Below are positions 34,499 to 46,695 of a stretch of DNA of 64,000 nt, one piece after another. The translations under genes were made by a program, and so were the position numbers. Position 1 is the stretch's first letter. Every line of letters begins with the position of its first letter. This DNA is from Stereocaulon alpinum (Eukaryota > Ascomycota > Lecanoromycetes > Lecanorales > Stereocaulaceae): assembly GCA_018257865.1 (NCBI GenBank), contig JAEUBA010000055.1:1-64000 (forward strand), in the 5' to 3' direction. Under the pieces are notes generated by a model that did no database searches, was not told where the DNA came from, and saw only the letters and a program-made list of their open reading frames with translations.

Positions 34499-35619
34499 CT
34501 ATGCAAGGAAGATGGCGGCGAAGGCGGCAAGGGCGGTGATGGCCATTGAGCTGCCGACGGTGCTGGCTGCGCCCTTGAAGGACTGGATAGGGGAGCTGGT
34601 TGGCTTGGCGACGACACTAAGCGATGAATTAGTAAATTGTGCATAATGGGGGCTGAGTGCATTGTGGCTTACCCAGTTCCTGATGCAGTGCCAGCGGCAG
34701 AACCCGAGGCAGGTGCGGCACCAGCTGGGGAGCCAACGACTGGTGCTGGGGCTCCTGGGCTTGGGGGAACAGCAGTACCGGCAGCTGGGGAGCCAGCAGC
34801 TGGGGAACCAGCAACTGGTGCGGCGGGCGAACCGGCAGCGGGCGAACCGGCAGCGGGCGAACCGGCAGCTGGGGAACCGGGAGCACCTGGAGAGCCTGCA
34901 GCGCCTGGGGAGCCAGCAGCTGGGGTGGCAGCTGGGGATGCGGACACAGTGACGGTCGAGACAATTGTGACTGGGGCTGGGCAGGTTGGGCAAGTTGGGC
35001 AGGCAGCCTGAACTGGGGCAACGGGAGCGGCGGTAGTTGCGACCTGAGCTGGGGCAGCTGGTGATTGGGCAGCTGGAGAGTTGACTGGTGCAGCTGGGAC
35101 AACTGGAGCTGGGGAGTTGGCTGCTGGTGCAGCTGGCGCAGAGGAAGCGACTTGAGCTGGGGCAGCTGGTGATTGGGCAGCTGGAGAGTTGACTGGTGCA
35201 GCTGGCGCAGAGGAAGCGACTTGAGCTGGGGCAGCTGGTGATTGGGCAGCTGGAGAGTTGACTGGTGCAGCTGGGACAACTGGAGCTGGGGAGTTGGCTG
35301 CTGGTGCAGCTGGCGCAGAGGAAGCGACTTGAGCCGGGGCCGCTGGTGCGGAGGTCTGTTGAGCGGCAACTGGGACCACGACAGAGGTGGTTTTGTGTGA
35401 GTTGGCTGGGCAGTTGGTAATCTCTGGTGCACAGCTGGTGATGACAACCTCCTTGGTGCTCAACACCGTCTGCTCTTGAACTGGAGCAGAATTAACAGCG
35501 GAGGGAGCACCGGCAGTCTGCACCTGAACTTGTCCATCGCTGATCTGGTTGGCCAATGGAATGGTGGTGCTAGCAAGGGCAGAGCCAGCCAGGGCTGCGA
35601 ATGCAAGTGAGTAACGCAT
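34499..35619 (-). CDS. GPI-anchored Ala/Pro-rich cell wall protein with tandem repeats
   Basis: Two exons (35619-34673, 34616-34499) encode 354 aa. A signal peptide (MRYSLAFAALAGSALA) is followed by a short region with a Cys pair (VVITSCAPEITNCPA) and then Ala/Pro/Ser/Val repeats (three tandem units, about residues 93-200). Next are a CPTCPTCP motif and a Gly/Ser/Pro/Ala repeat tail of the type AGSPA. Exon 2 adds a short spacer and a hydrophobic C-terminus (SMAITALAAFAAIFLA), the usual GPI signal; a Ser-Ser or Gly-Ala pair just before it is the likely attachment site. Such proteins are wall or surface structural proteins, highly O-mannosylated. No enzymatic domain. Confidence 0.85.
35020..35350 (-). 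repeat. In-frame tandem repeats in the GPI protein gene
   Basis: Three units in the order long, short, long. A unit encodes APAQVASSAPAAP, then (long units only) the 13-residue AANSPAPVVPAAP, then VNSPAAQSPA. The short unit lacks exactly 39 nt. Units are nearly identical at DNA level, so recent duplication or conversion is likely. Confidence 0.85.
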
Positions 35620-38600
35620 TTTGATTTTGAGTTGATGTAAAATATGAGACTTGTTGTGGTGTTGAAAAGTGAGGTTTGAAAGGTACAATTAAGAGAGCGT
35701 GTAAGTAGTTGGCTGCTGTGGTTGTTAAAGAGAGTGGATGACCGAAGTCGAAAGCCAAGTTGGCAAGAAGGAGGACTTGGAAGGATGTTAGAAGGCGAAG
35801 TTGGATGGAAGAAGGAAGGAAAGTCGCTTCGGCGGGTAGAATTGTGCCCTTATACCAAGAATAAGATTACAGCAACGATCAGCGGAAAAGGAGTTGCAAG
35901 CGGCCGGCCCACATCAAATTCTGGCCTGTGAGGCTCCACTCGTGCCACCATGGCAAATTGGATTGGCAGGGAACTTGACTCAGCTTAGAGCCTAAATAGC
36001 CTCCGCTGCAGGTACCAGGCCATTGAACGAATCAGACTTCAAGGTAGAGACATGACACACAGGAATCCCGCGTGGCTTCACTTCCGAATGGAAAGTGTTG
36101 TGGAGTGTGGAGTGCATGTTTAGAAAACGTCCAAGTCCACAGCGACAGGAGTCATCATCCTTCCTATCCTTTGTTTCTCAGTTGGTTTGCATATCGACTG
36201 CTTCGCCACAGCGACACTCGACCGTCTTGGAAAGGGACTTCAGCCGAGTTCTTGTTTTCAATGAAACCTCAGGCGCCCCTTCATGCGCAGCTTTGATTCC
36301 CCTTTGTCAGAGAAACTGCAGGCTGATGTTCTGGCGCTCTAGTTCCAAAGCTAACCTGAAGGCGTAACCTACCCCTGAGCTAAAAGCTAGCTCAAACGCT
36401 AGCTCGCGGCTGGGTGAACCTATCAGAGCGCCCTTCAACGCCTCTTCCCGCAGACTTATTCTTGTCTCATCTCTTCCCCAGCTTAACCGTGCCAAGTCCA
36501 ATCTGAGCCTCTACCCTCGTAATTTGCGCCTCTCGACTTATCAAGACACCATTCTCCACCTCGACGGGCAAGATGGCGTCATACAAGTCAGCGTACAAAA
36601 GAGCCGTCATGCCCACGAGACCTCAGGCAAATGAAAGACCATCAAACTCTCCAACCGCTGGGCCAACGAAATGCTGTGAAGGCTCTCATCCTTTAAGCAT
36701 AACACCGACGACATATTAATGTCTTTGCCTGTCCTCGTGGGCGCAAGTCCAGCTGATCCGCAATGGTCTCAGATTGGATCCTTCACAGCATCCGAGTCCT
36801 GAAGCCTGAAGGAAGCGCCGAAGTTTCAAGTTGCCTTCATGATATTATTAGCGACCGCTTTCCGTCATGCAACTTGAGCCGAATACATCCCACCCACTTC
36901 GCTATATTCAATACAATAGAGCACACAGTGCGTATATCGTATCGCTCCCTCAACATTCATCGGATCCTGTTGCTCTATCATATCGTGCTCGCTCGCCGTT
37001 CCCGGGCTTTGAGCCATGTGTGATAAGCGTTCGCTGCTCTGTTACGCTGCTGCACTTTCGGGAGTGGACTGTGACAGTGTTGCAATATTGTTCGAAGGTG
37101 ATTTTCTTTTTCCACAATGAAACTTCATACTATGGTGTTGAGTCTCAGCCCCGAATGTCTTCTTCATATGTTACATTTGTATTTGGCGGGCTCTCCTCAG
37201 GTTTGACACTGATTGCCTTTTTGGGTCTGCCAAACATCCACGCCTTTCTCAAGTGTTCAGCCCATTACGCATGAATTTCTTCGGTAAGCAAATGTTGGTC
37301 GCTGGCGGCGATTCCTCGTTGCATTCGTCTGGCGCAGCGTGCTACTCATCCATGTCTCCAAATCTGGAAGGGCACTTCAAAAGCCACATACGTTTCCGTC
37401 CGGACAATTAAGATCGAATTAGCCGACCTATTGGGTCATCAAGGTGCGAAGTACCAAAGTCATGATATTGATACAAAGGCATTGCGACCAAAATTTTGAA
37501 AGGAACGGTGTCGTCCTACGGACAATCATGGGAAATATCGCGAAAGTCACCAGCTCGAGGCATCGAATCTGCGACTTACTTGCCATTCGTTCGATATCCG
37601 TAACGTTACCCCAGCGCAACTATAAGTATGGGCCCGAACGTGTACGAAGACTTTCCTAAAGGGTTTTTTTTGGCGTGGGGCTCGTAGGCATCAGGAGCTT
37701 TGCGCCACAGGTCAATACTTTTCATGTCCAGGTGTCAAAGGATGGTTTTCATGGCTCCTTACTTGGGCGAAATAATCCAACAGTGTTGCCCTTCCCTTGC
37801 CATGTTTCAAATGCTGTCACAAGGCAGAGAACTGCCAGATCTGTTTCAGGATATCACAAAATTGAGGATGGGGCTTTGCAGGATTCAAATTGAGACTCTA
37901 TCAATTCCCGGTAAGGTTACTGTTGTGAGAGGATGGGAAGGAGAGCTTTCTTTCGCAACCTCTGCCTATGCTAACCTAGGCTTCCGAACCGGAACCGTGG
38001 TAAAGATCAATGGAGCTGCTTGTTGATCCAGGGCTGGGGCGGGTAGCCGAGGGTTTGAGTGTTGCCTGGAGTTAAAGATTTTGCAGCATGGGAAAGATGG
38101 AAGCACCCACGATGAACGTGGCTGCGGAATCAAGGTACCACAGTGAAAATAGCACAATGTGGTCATCGAAGCCGAGTTACACATAGATAAGGGACGACGC
38201 CTTATGTGAACAAGTGCATGCCACGAATAGAGGAAAATTTGCGGAACATGGGTTGTTCTTGCCACTTTTTCGACCGGGAATGCTCAATTTGCAGCTTAGT
38301 CATAATTTTTAGCGGACTCCAACATGGACTTGCAGCACAGCCATGCATCATAACCATACTATTTTTGCTCAGCCTCCTCAAACAACACCACAAGGTTCCC
38401 AATTCCCACTATCCAACACCAATAATGCGTGGAAATTTGAGGCAATCTTGACCGGCACCGAGACAAATTTACTAAACATGTCAATAAGGAGTTAGGTGCT
38501 GATGCATCATGCAGTCTACCACGGCGTCTCTCAGAGTAATCACGTCTTGCCGCTTCCTCTTCGTTTCTCTTTTCGACTGATGATACATGTTCCTACACCG

Positions 38601-39219
38601 CCTATGCTTCAGACTGATGACGGGACTGTGAAGATAGGGTATACTATCCCCCAGTTCACTCGTTTTCCATACGAACAAGTCCATACCTCACACCCGCGGC
38701 CGTGCCGAGTTAGGTTCAAGGGCTCCCATGCATCGGCAGATCTGTCTAGTCATTTTGTTGGATTCAAAGACATCATCGTGCGGGGCTGCGCACGATTATA
38801 GAAGGTGAACCCGCGATCTGCAGCAGAGTTTTATTATTCCCATTCCTCTACCATTCATGCCTCTCACCGCAGCTTACTTTCAAATCACTATCGGCGTCCA
38901 TAAACCTCAAGTTCCTTGCAATCCCAGCCCAGAAGTTCTGCGGTGTGCGTCGGAAGGGTCGTATTTGTGGCCAATCTTACAGCACACCGCCCCATGTTGG
39001 CGGGTAGTTGGCGCCCGGCCGCTACAACAAATCCTCCGTTGTAATGTGAGGCCTACATTACACTCCTTCGCACGAGATTTGCATCCCATCTTGAGCCTCT
39101 TCGAGCAATACTTGCGCCTTCATTCCCTTCGGTGTTTGATATATCTGCTGTCATGCTGTCACCGACTTCTATCCCTCAACAAAGTCAAGAACAAGTAATA
39201 GACAAGTTGGCAAGCCGAT
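35620..39219. other. 3.6 kb gene-free divergent region
   Basis: The longest gene-free stretch in the window, between two outward-pointing genes. Only short open frames without signatures. The right end (38800-39200) is pyrimidine-rich leader-like sequence before the next gene. I see no transposon features or long repeats. Confidence 0.5.
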
Positions 39220-40209
39220 ATGTCTGGAGATGAGCAACTCTTCGATCTTTCCTTGTTCTCAGCATCGCCCACAGATGATCGACACTTCGCTGTCCATAGC
39301 CAAGAACTCCATGACGAAACCGTCCGCCCACTCCGGCAGTACAGTCGTCCCTCACGAGGAACCTTTGCAGACAAACCCCTTCCGCCGCTACCCCAAAAAC
39401 GAATGTGTCCAGGGGTTTCTGTCCCCAGAAATTGGGACGTTGACTCTCCCTGTATTTTGGCAAGACTTAAGCGGACAGTAACTCCACCTACCATCACTAG
39501 AGATAACAATACTTTGCTACAAAGACGACAGCCTGCTTCGATACCTCAACTCACCCTTTCGGTCCCACAGTCACATCCTGAGAGCGGGAATACAGCTTCA
39601 GCTATGGTGTGGATGCCAGATGAGCAGATGTGGCTTATTGAGAACGAAGTGGGACAAGAGACTCTTCCCGACCCGACAGAATACCCATCTCCTCCAGCTG
39701 AACCTTCACCGAGGGTTTCAGCAATTGGTCGCAGCCAACCACTGCCGAATTCTACTGTTCCGCCTCCCTTTGCCTTGACACCTCCACTGACTCCACTTAC
39801 ACCGATTCAGACTCAATTGCAAAGCCTCTACCAACCTCCGGAGGACGAGATAATGTCTCCGATGTTCCAAGAAGCCATGAATAGCGTTCCGATGATGGAT
39901 CTTACGGCCCTTGACTCGCCTCGTCTCGACTTCACCCCATCGCAAGACCTAAGGCCCCAACGGGCACAGACGACTTACGGAAGTTCCGTGCGAAACTTGA
40001 GCCCACGAGCTCCGGATGGCTGGCAAGGTCCCTCGCGATCGGTGTCCATGGCCAGTCAAGATTCATATGCCAGGTCGAACACTACGGGAAGCCGGAGCTA
40101 CCATAGCGCTCGCGAAAGCTTTGCCGAGGACCTTACACAGCCAGAAGAATCTGCGAGGCGATGGCAAGGTTTGGCAAGTAGAATCACTCGACCCTCATCA
40201 GCAGATTGA
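39220..40209 (+). CDS. Hypothetical disordered Ser/Pro-rich protein
   Basis: A single 329-codon exon with an ATG at 39220. Composition is Ser/Pro/Thr/Gln-rich throughout, without hydrophobic spans, so it is probably intrinsically disordered. The only patch that looks ordered is AMVWMPDEQMWLIENE (about residues 126-141), which could be a short binding motif. Several PPLTPLTP and SP sites suggest proline-directed phosphorylation. I cannot name a family. The long open frame and its normal codon use support it as a real gene. Confidence 0.7.
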   Translation: MSGDEQLFDLSLFSASPTDDRHFAVHSQELHDETVRPLRQYSRPSRGTFADKPLPPLPQKRMCPGVSVPRNWDVDSPCILARLKRTVTPPTITRDNNTLLQRRQPASIPQLTLSVPQSHPESGNTASAMVWMPDEQMWLIENEVGQETLPDPTEYPSPPAEPSPRVSAIGRSQPLPNSTVPPPFALTPPLTPLTPIQTQLQSLYQPPEDEIMSPMFQEAMNSVPMMDLTALDSPRLDFTPSQDLRPQRAQTTYGSSVRNLSPRAPDGWQGPSRSVSMASQDSYARSNTTGSRSYHSARESFAEDLTQPEESARRWQGLASRITRPSSAD

Positions 40210-41230
40210 GCACAGTATGCCCACGACGGGCTAACAACCCCCTCGCTAGTTTACCGACTACAGAGGAATCAACATTGGCACATTGATCGTAAGTTCCTGC
40301 AAATACAAGCGATTAGGAAACTACTCTGGCAGCCAGCTTCCTGCTATGGCCTCTAGCGGCTCACAGATCTGTCAACGCTCCTGGTCTCGCGGAATGGGGC
40401 TGCATCCTCGCACGAATAATCGACTACGAAGCCACCGTGTCGCAAACACGAAAGGCGATGTCATAGATCCATGGCTACCATATCTTCATACTTTAAAGAC
40501 GCGGTCTAGCGCATGTTGTGATGAATAAACACCATACACAGTTACCAAACTCTCGAACGTTCTCGCAGCGAAGGCGCCATTAACCAGCCCAACACAAAAT
40601 CGGCGATGCGCACGATGACAACACCACAGCCAAAACCCTACTCTACACTAGCATTCGATGAGAAAAGCCGCCACGGAATTCAGAGACCCTCAAGCCGAGA
40701 ACAAGAAATAGAAGGATTGCGCAAAGCGGCTGTGCTGGGAACGCAAGCCTAGGCAGAAGGAATCACGGAGCCGAAGGAGTAGGATCGATCATAAAGGATT
40801 GTAAGACAACGCGTCATGGGTTGGAGATCCTCGGCCGCAGTTATACGGTGTATTTTGATCATGTTACGAATGGGATCTGGGGATTCGGATGGCGCAGGTC
40901 TTGTGTTACTATATGTGGATGTTATGGCTAGATTTGAATGGTATGAATCATATTGATTCAAGGACACAAGCATTTCTACGTGACTACGCTGTGCTCTGCA
41001 TCAGCAAGATAGGTAGGATTCCAAGGAATATTAGAGACACAGCGCGCGCTCTTCTCGCTCCTCTCTTCTCTCTACGTATCGTATCCCATCCACCCTAATG
41101 ATCAGATCAGCAGCACTGCCAATCATGACACGGTTTCCTGGGCGTCCATTGAACGTCGCTGCGTCTGATAGCCTTTATAAGGAATCTGATTTGATCGGAG
41201 TTGTACTAATTCTATAATCTGCGATACGGC
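40210..41230. other. Intergenic region, no gene seen
   Basis: Short frames only. Confidence 0.45.
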
Positions 41231-41239
41231 AGTCGCTTT

Positions 41240-42015
41240 CTGTGGGTTGCTGCGTTGGTGTGGGGTTTGGGTTTGGGTTTGGGTTTGTGGGTATAGGGTT
41301 CAGGGTGATGTTTAGGCGTAGTTGTACCGAGGGGAGGTTTGTGTACAAGTATGATGCATGTATGTTTGGCGTGCCTGTTAGGGGTTTTGGATTGCTGTGT
41401 GAAGTTGATGGCATGCAGTTCATTCTGGCGCTGTGTGAGAGGGGTCTTGGGTTGGGTTGGTGGATGAGTGAGGGTTTGGAGGTGTGGGTGCGTGGTGTTG
41501 GAGGGTGCGAGTAGGGGAATGTGTAGGACGTTCGGGCGCAGTAGTCGGATCGAGGGGAGGTTGTGTATGACTATGATGCATGCATAGATGGCGTAGTGAT
41601 TGAGTGACGCGGATTGGTGTGTGAGTGAGGGTCTGCAGGTTTGGATTCGTTGTGTTGGAGTCTGCAAGTATGCATTCATGCATTTCTGGCGCAGCCATGA
41701 TAGGGTGGGATTGTGTACAACTACGATGCATGCATAGATGGCGTAGTGATTGATTGAATTAGATTGCTGTGTGAGTAACGGCCTGCAGTTCGTTCAGGCG
41801 CAGTGATCAAGTGACTTGAATTGGATTGGTCCATAAGTAACGGCCTGTAACTGATGTATGATCCATGCATACCTAGCACAATGATCAAGTGACGCGGATT
41901 GGTGTGTGAGTGACGGTCTGCAGTCATGGATACTCTGTGTTAGAGGGTGCATGTATGGAGTTGTGTAGGACGTTCTGGCGCAGCTAAGTCGAGGGGAGGT
42001 TGTGTACATCTCACC
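41240..42015. repeat. Degenerate tandem repeat array, unit roughly 140-170 bp
   Basis: Several imperfect copies of one unit. Recognisable parts recur in the same order: GTGTAGGACGTTCKGGCGCA (41519, 41966), TCGAGGGGAGGTTGTGTA (41550, 41989; variants at 41328 and 41703), GATGCATGCATAGATGGCG (41576, 41724; variants 41353, 41861), TGATYRAGTGACGCGGATTG (41598, 41886) and GTCTGCAG/GCCTGCAG (41631, 41780, 41919). Near 41260 the array opens with four GGGTTT units. No open frame or inverted termini. Positions are to within a few bases. Confidence 0.75.
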
Positions 42016-42639
42016 GTGCTCGCCTGACACCTCGATGCCCGTGCGAGCCGTGCTACCCCACACATATATGACACCTTATCTCCTCTGCACAACTACTATG
42101 TAAGATAGAAAAGAATGGACGGACGTTGGAGAGGACCTTCTAATGTCCGTTAAAAACCGGCTTGGGTGCAAAACTCGCTTGACCGACGATCCAAGGTGAG
42201 GATTCTCCTTCCTATTGAGAGCAGGCTTGCGAGGGCAGTGCTCGGTGGGTTCTAGGTGTTACTGGGGAGATAGTGGCGTGATAGAGGGGATGCAGATGGC
42301 GTTAGGTGGTGTGTTCTGTGACTGGGATCATGGATTAGAGAATGAGATGTATGCTTGTCTTGCTCTGTGTGTGGCGACGAACTGGCAGTGAGAGGCAATG
42401 ACGTGATTTGGGGGTGTGGAGCCGAGTTGGCAGTAGAAGTGAGGAGACGACTTGGGATCGCGTGACCGAGTGTGATTTGGAGGGGGACTCAGCCTCCTAT
42501 CTGATCTGCACCGTTAACAACATTCGGCATTGGAGGATGCAGTCATCTTTTGATATTTTCCTTGTAGATGCAGCTTGAGTCTACCCCAAGAAGCACTCAA
42601 TCCAGGCTCCGACAGCGGAATAGCCGTACATTTTCTTGA
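42016..42639. other. Intergenic region, no gene seen
   Basis: Spacer between the repeat array and the ankyrin remnant; nothing recognised. Confidence 0.45.
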
Positions 42640-43693
42640 CTAGCCTCTGCCGGTTGGTCTCCAAGGCATCAACGAAGTTATCGGCACATCAACATCGCCC
42701 AGATCATCTTGCTGCGCCTCTGAGACATCATTCTCGAAAGTACTATTCCTGGAGTCGTCTGCGAACCCTTGATTTCGGATAGCATCCAATATGGCCTGAA
42801 ACGCTTCCACAAATTCGTGCGGCATGCCCTCATGCTGCTGCGCCTTTTCAAGTGCTCGTTTGCCTTTCTTGTTGGTAGCCTTGATATAGATAGCATTTAG
42901 CTTAACGGCACGGATGGGTTCGATAGTCCCAAGGCCACCGTAGAGGGCCACGTCTCGAAGAATCGGATCACCATGATTGTCTGCCCTTGTGTAGTCGGCT
43001 CCAGTCTCTAGCAGCAATTTCAGTGCATCAACCGCTGTTGAAATAGAGCGGCTCCATCAGTGGAGTATCGCCATCGTGATCGGCGAGGTTGATGTCAGCG
43101 CCATACTGCAGTAAGATTGGTATGTAGTGGGTGCGGTTGTTTATTCCAGTCCAGCTCAATGGAGATGAGCCACGAGGGTCCCTTGTGTAGACATTGACAC
43201 CAGTTTCTAGAAGGAACTTGACGCATCCGGGCTTGTCGTGAGTCTCGAGAGCTTGGGTCAATGCATCTCGGAATCTGTTGTTTCTCTGTGTTGCTTTTGC
43301 ACCAGCTTTGAGCAGAACGTTCGTGCATGCGGGGTCGTATGGTTCTGTCGAAGAATGCAACGCTATGTTCTTTTCGACATCGTTGGCCCCCACGTCAGCA
43401 CTAGCTGGGAGAATGAGGCTAGTGGCATTGAGATCCCCTCTAAGTGCTGCCCACGTAAGTGCACTCCTCTCTCGGGCGCCCACAATATCGACTTCAGCAC
43501 GATTATACCTACTTAGCTCTTGTGCAACTTCATGAGATAGGACATCTAGGACAATGCTATGAGATGGTGGAAATTGAGGCCCCCCCTTGTAATCGTTGTA
43601 GGGGGTAGCGTCATGAATGTGTTTGAGACTGCCGAACCGTCTGATCCGGGAAAGATTATCCCCACTTAGCTTAGTAGGCAGGGCCTTGGGCAA
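42640..43693 (-). pseudogene. Broken ankyrin-repeat gene
   Basis: The 5' part (43693-43028) reads several ankyrin repeats: SALTWAALRGDLNATSLIL, IALHSSTEPYDPACTNVLLK, VKFLLETGVNVYTRDPRGSS and ILLQYGADINLADHDGDTPL. It stops after YFNSG, and the next repeat (LKLLLETGADYTRADNHGDP) continues at once in another frame to 42640. No splice sites fit between them; a single extra base in AGCGGTTGATGC near 43034 would explain the shift. There is also no in-frame ATG at the 5' end: a TGA lies just upstream of 43693 and the only Met is far inside. Either an upstream exon exists or the gene is decayed. A sequencing error could explain the shift but not the missing start. Confidence 0.65.
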
Positions 43694-45007
43694 AGGTCAG
43701 TCGTTCATTATGAAGACGTCACTTCCGAACTCGCTTCTCTTATATATTCAAACAGTACGTGATATAGGGATTTTGTGAATCTTCTCAACATACAACAGGA
43801 GACGTGAGTAGCCTCGAAGGAACTTATAGCCCCAACATCGAGTGAAACGCTGCTTGTTTCGAGCTTACATTCTCACACTGCCATCTGTTATCGAAGTGCA
43901 TTACGCAGCTGTCCTCAATACTCAAAACATTGACGCAGAGCTCCAAAGTATTGCACAATCTGAGCACCTTCAACTCACTGCTCAAGCCTTTGCAGCGAGC
44001 CACACATCACTCTCGAAGCGCAGCCGTTGAGGTATACAATAATCTCCAGAAGAGCAATTTTTTCCTGCCCGAACACAACTCAGGCACAACCCGTTCTGAA
44101 GCCATACACCGCTTGGAGACTTTTAACATCATTGGCTCAAATATGGTGAAGAACATCCGCACCACCGCCCTCAATACTGTGACACACAAGCAAACGCTGG
44201 ATCGCTAGTATGTGCAACCATGCGGGACGCGCATAAATTGACAAGGAGCCAATACGGCATGCGGTACTCGACTCAGCGCTCTTCCCTAATCTGCATTTAC
44301 ACGGAAGATTCGCACGCTTTCCAGACTCTGATCGGATGCACGATGTAGCTAATATATTAATCCCGGAATAAGTGTCGAGTGAATGGCGGGACCAGTGCTG
44401 GTGTGAGGTACGATATGTACAATTGCACGGAGCAGCAAGAAAACTGCCGTTGAGGCTTCGATATCTGGGTGTTGGGCTAAGCGAAGGATTTTGATATCAG
44501 GTACGTACTATGTATTGCCAAGAAGCTACTTCGGGTCAGATCTCTGGCCTGAGGCACATAGAATTATGATACAAGCTTCAGTCCATATTCTATCCACGAT
44601 ATTGGGCTCTGAAACATTATCTATGATTGGCCTGAAGTCTCACTTAGGCTATGTATTGCCAGTGGCTTGATTGACTCGATCAAGTTTAGATTTCGCTTCG
44701 AAGAAGGCTGAAAAGCTAATTTGATCGTGAGCTGAGTCCAGCTCCTAAATGCATGCATCTTAGGTATCCAAATCCATCAAAACGTGCCGCTCTCTCGCTC
44801 CCTAATTATACCTTATACCCTTAAGCCGCAACCTAAAGCCCCCAAAAGTTCCCTAAAGGGTCGAAGCCCACCATCCGTCCAAAGTTCCTTACTGAGTGGC
44901 ATCTACTAAACCGAGCTTTGTGACTGGTCATCTGCTCGCTAATTGTTTGTCACATGCTGCTTGTTCAAGCACTTTCCAAAGAAATTTCTCCAACATGTGT
45001 CGGTTTC
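43694..45007. other. Intergenic region, no gene seen
   Basis: 1.3 kb with short open frames only and no recognisable exon for the ankyrin remnant. Confidence 0.45.
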
Positions 45008-46695
45008 TCATATTTTCCAATCCCAAACTTGTGCTAGAAAATGTTCCATGTTGACCTTTTTGCTTTGCATCTCCACCATCCAAGGGTGGTCTATCATACG
45101 CCATGGTGTTGCTCTTCTCGATGGCTCTTTCTCCAAGCTAAAAGACGATTAGCAAGCATGAATACCAGTGTCAAAGCCAGGTGTGCATACCAGCACTCAA
45201 TGAAGTACTTGAAGTTCTCACTCCACTTAATCTTGTTTTCCGGCTCGTCCTTGAGCTTCGGAATCTCTTGCCTTACGATATATGTCAACAGATCGATCAA
45301 GCCTGCCTTCGGCTGCATTTCCGTTCCGTCTGCAGGGAATGGGAAGCGGTGCTGCGCCACTTCCAGGAGAGTAACGCCGAGTGACCACACGTCAGAGGTA
45401 ATGGTGTAGGACTGGCCTGTGATACGTTCTGGAGCCATATAGTAAGAGGTGCCAATGAAGGTGTTGGCGTCGCCTTTTGTGCCGAATTCGCCACTGACGC
45501 CGAAATCGCACAGACGGACTTGGCCAGAGCGGGTGAGGAGGATGTTGGAGGGCTTAATGTCTGTTGAAGATGAGCTCGGTCAGAGAACACTAGCGTTAGA
45601 GATAGGTACCTCTGTGGATGATTTTTCGGCCATGTAGATATGTGAGACCGTTCAGTACGCCTTCAGCTACTTTACCCAAGACCTTCTCGCCAGTTCTACC
45701 ACCAAGCTTTTTGACTTCTCGGTATACGCTGTCGAGGCTTCCGCCTTCACAGTATTCCATAGCGATCGAGATTGTCCCACTTGAGTCGTCCATAAATGCT
45801 CCATAGTACTGGCAGATATATTCAGAAGCGCAATCCTTGTTGAAAGCCAATTCTCGAACAATTTGCTTCTTGACATCTGGGTTCGGATCGGTGGTGATAA
45901 TCTAGCAACTCGTGAGCAAGGCTATTCCCACTGAATTGGACATAAATATACCTTCAATGCAAATTCAGTCTTTCCACCCTCAAGTCTGCATCGTGTGACA
46001 GCACCACCGGCGCCTTCCCCTAAACTGCCAATCTCTTTGATCTTCTTCTGTTCGCTAGCTGCTCTCCACCCGTTATCATCCAAATCTTCTACATCGAGAT
46101 CCCCTCCCTTTTCCAGGCGCAGGTTTTCAAAATCGGGTATTATGTGGTTGCTTCCTTCACGTTCCATAGCAGTACCTCCTTCTGAGTAGACCGAACTGAT
46201 GGCAGAAGCTGGATCTGGCGTCCCGACGGGGTGTCGATGCGAGAAGCCGGACGAGGATGCCGAGGTAGGATTGCTGTTCTTGCCGTCCACCATGGTGAAG
46301 CTGTCAGACCTCGAGTGTCCGCTGCCATCGCTGGTACCGCTCGCAGACCCTCCTGTATGCGGGAGGGGTGATGGTCGACCATTTGCGAGGGAGGGGCCTT
46401 CTTGTGGTGTAGTATTGCTTCCCTTTGGGGTAGCTAGCCTCAATTGAGGGGCTGTTGGTCGCGAAGATGGTCTCTGGATCGTAGCGAGTGGAGGGAGATC
46501 AGGCACAATCTTGTTCTCGGAGACAGGTTTCTGACTTGGCGAAGGAGGTATGGCAAGGCCCAAACGTGGTGTCCGAGCGCCACCACTGCTTCTGCTTGGA
46601 CCTCCAGGTATTGGGGGGCGGAGGAGAGGTGCTGGTGAGGGGCTCGACCCTTCCCGAGGGATCTGAGGAATGATTTTGTCCTGATCCTTGGTCAT
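45008..46695 (-). CDS. MAP kinase kinase of the cell wall integrity pathway (Mkk1/2, MkkA type)
   Basis: Four exons (46695-45952, 45901-45610, 45560-45191, 45137-45008) encode 511 aa. A ~210-residue disordered Pro/Ser-rich N-terminus (with RPPIPGGPS near the start) precedes the kinase domain. Seen: G-loop GSLGEGAGGAV, VAIK Lys in FALKII, HRDIKPSN, DFG in LCDFGVSGEFGTKGD with the MAPKK activation-loop Ser/Thr, and APE in SYYMAPERITGQSY. The stretch SLGVTLLEVAQHRFPFP and the terminal QVWDWK are characteristic of fungal Mkk1/2. The kinase phosphorylates the Slt2/MpkA MAP kinase under Bck1. Start: ATG at 46695, the first in frame. Confidence 0.93.

Noticed and set aside
34629..35447. 272-codon frame in another frame of the GPI protein gene
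   Set aside because: A shadow of the repeats: the periodic DNA keeps more than one frame open. The other frame has the signal peptide and GPI signal.
41255..41300. GGGTTT units as an interstitial telomere
   Set aside because: Only about four units, and not the TTAGGG unit usual in filamentous ascomycetes; kept only as part of the repeat array.
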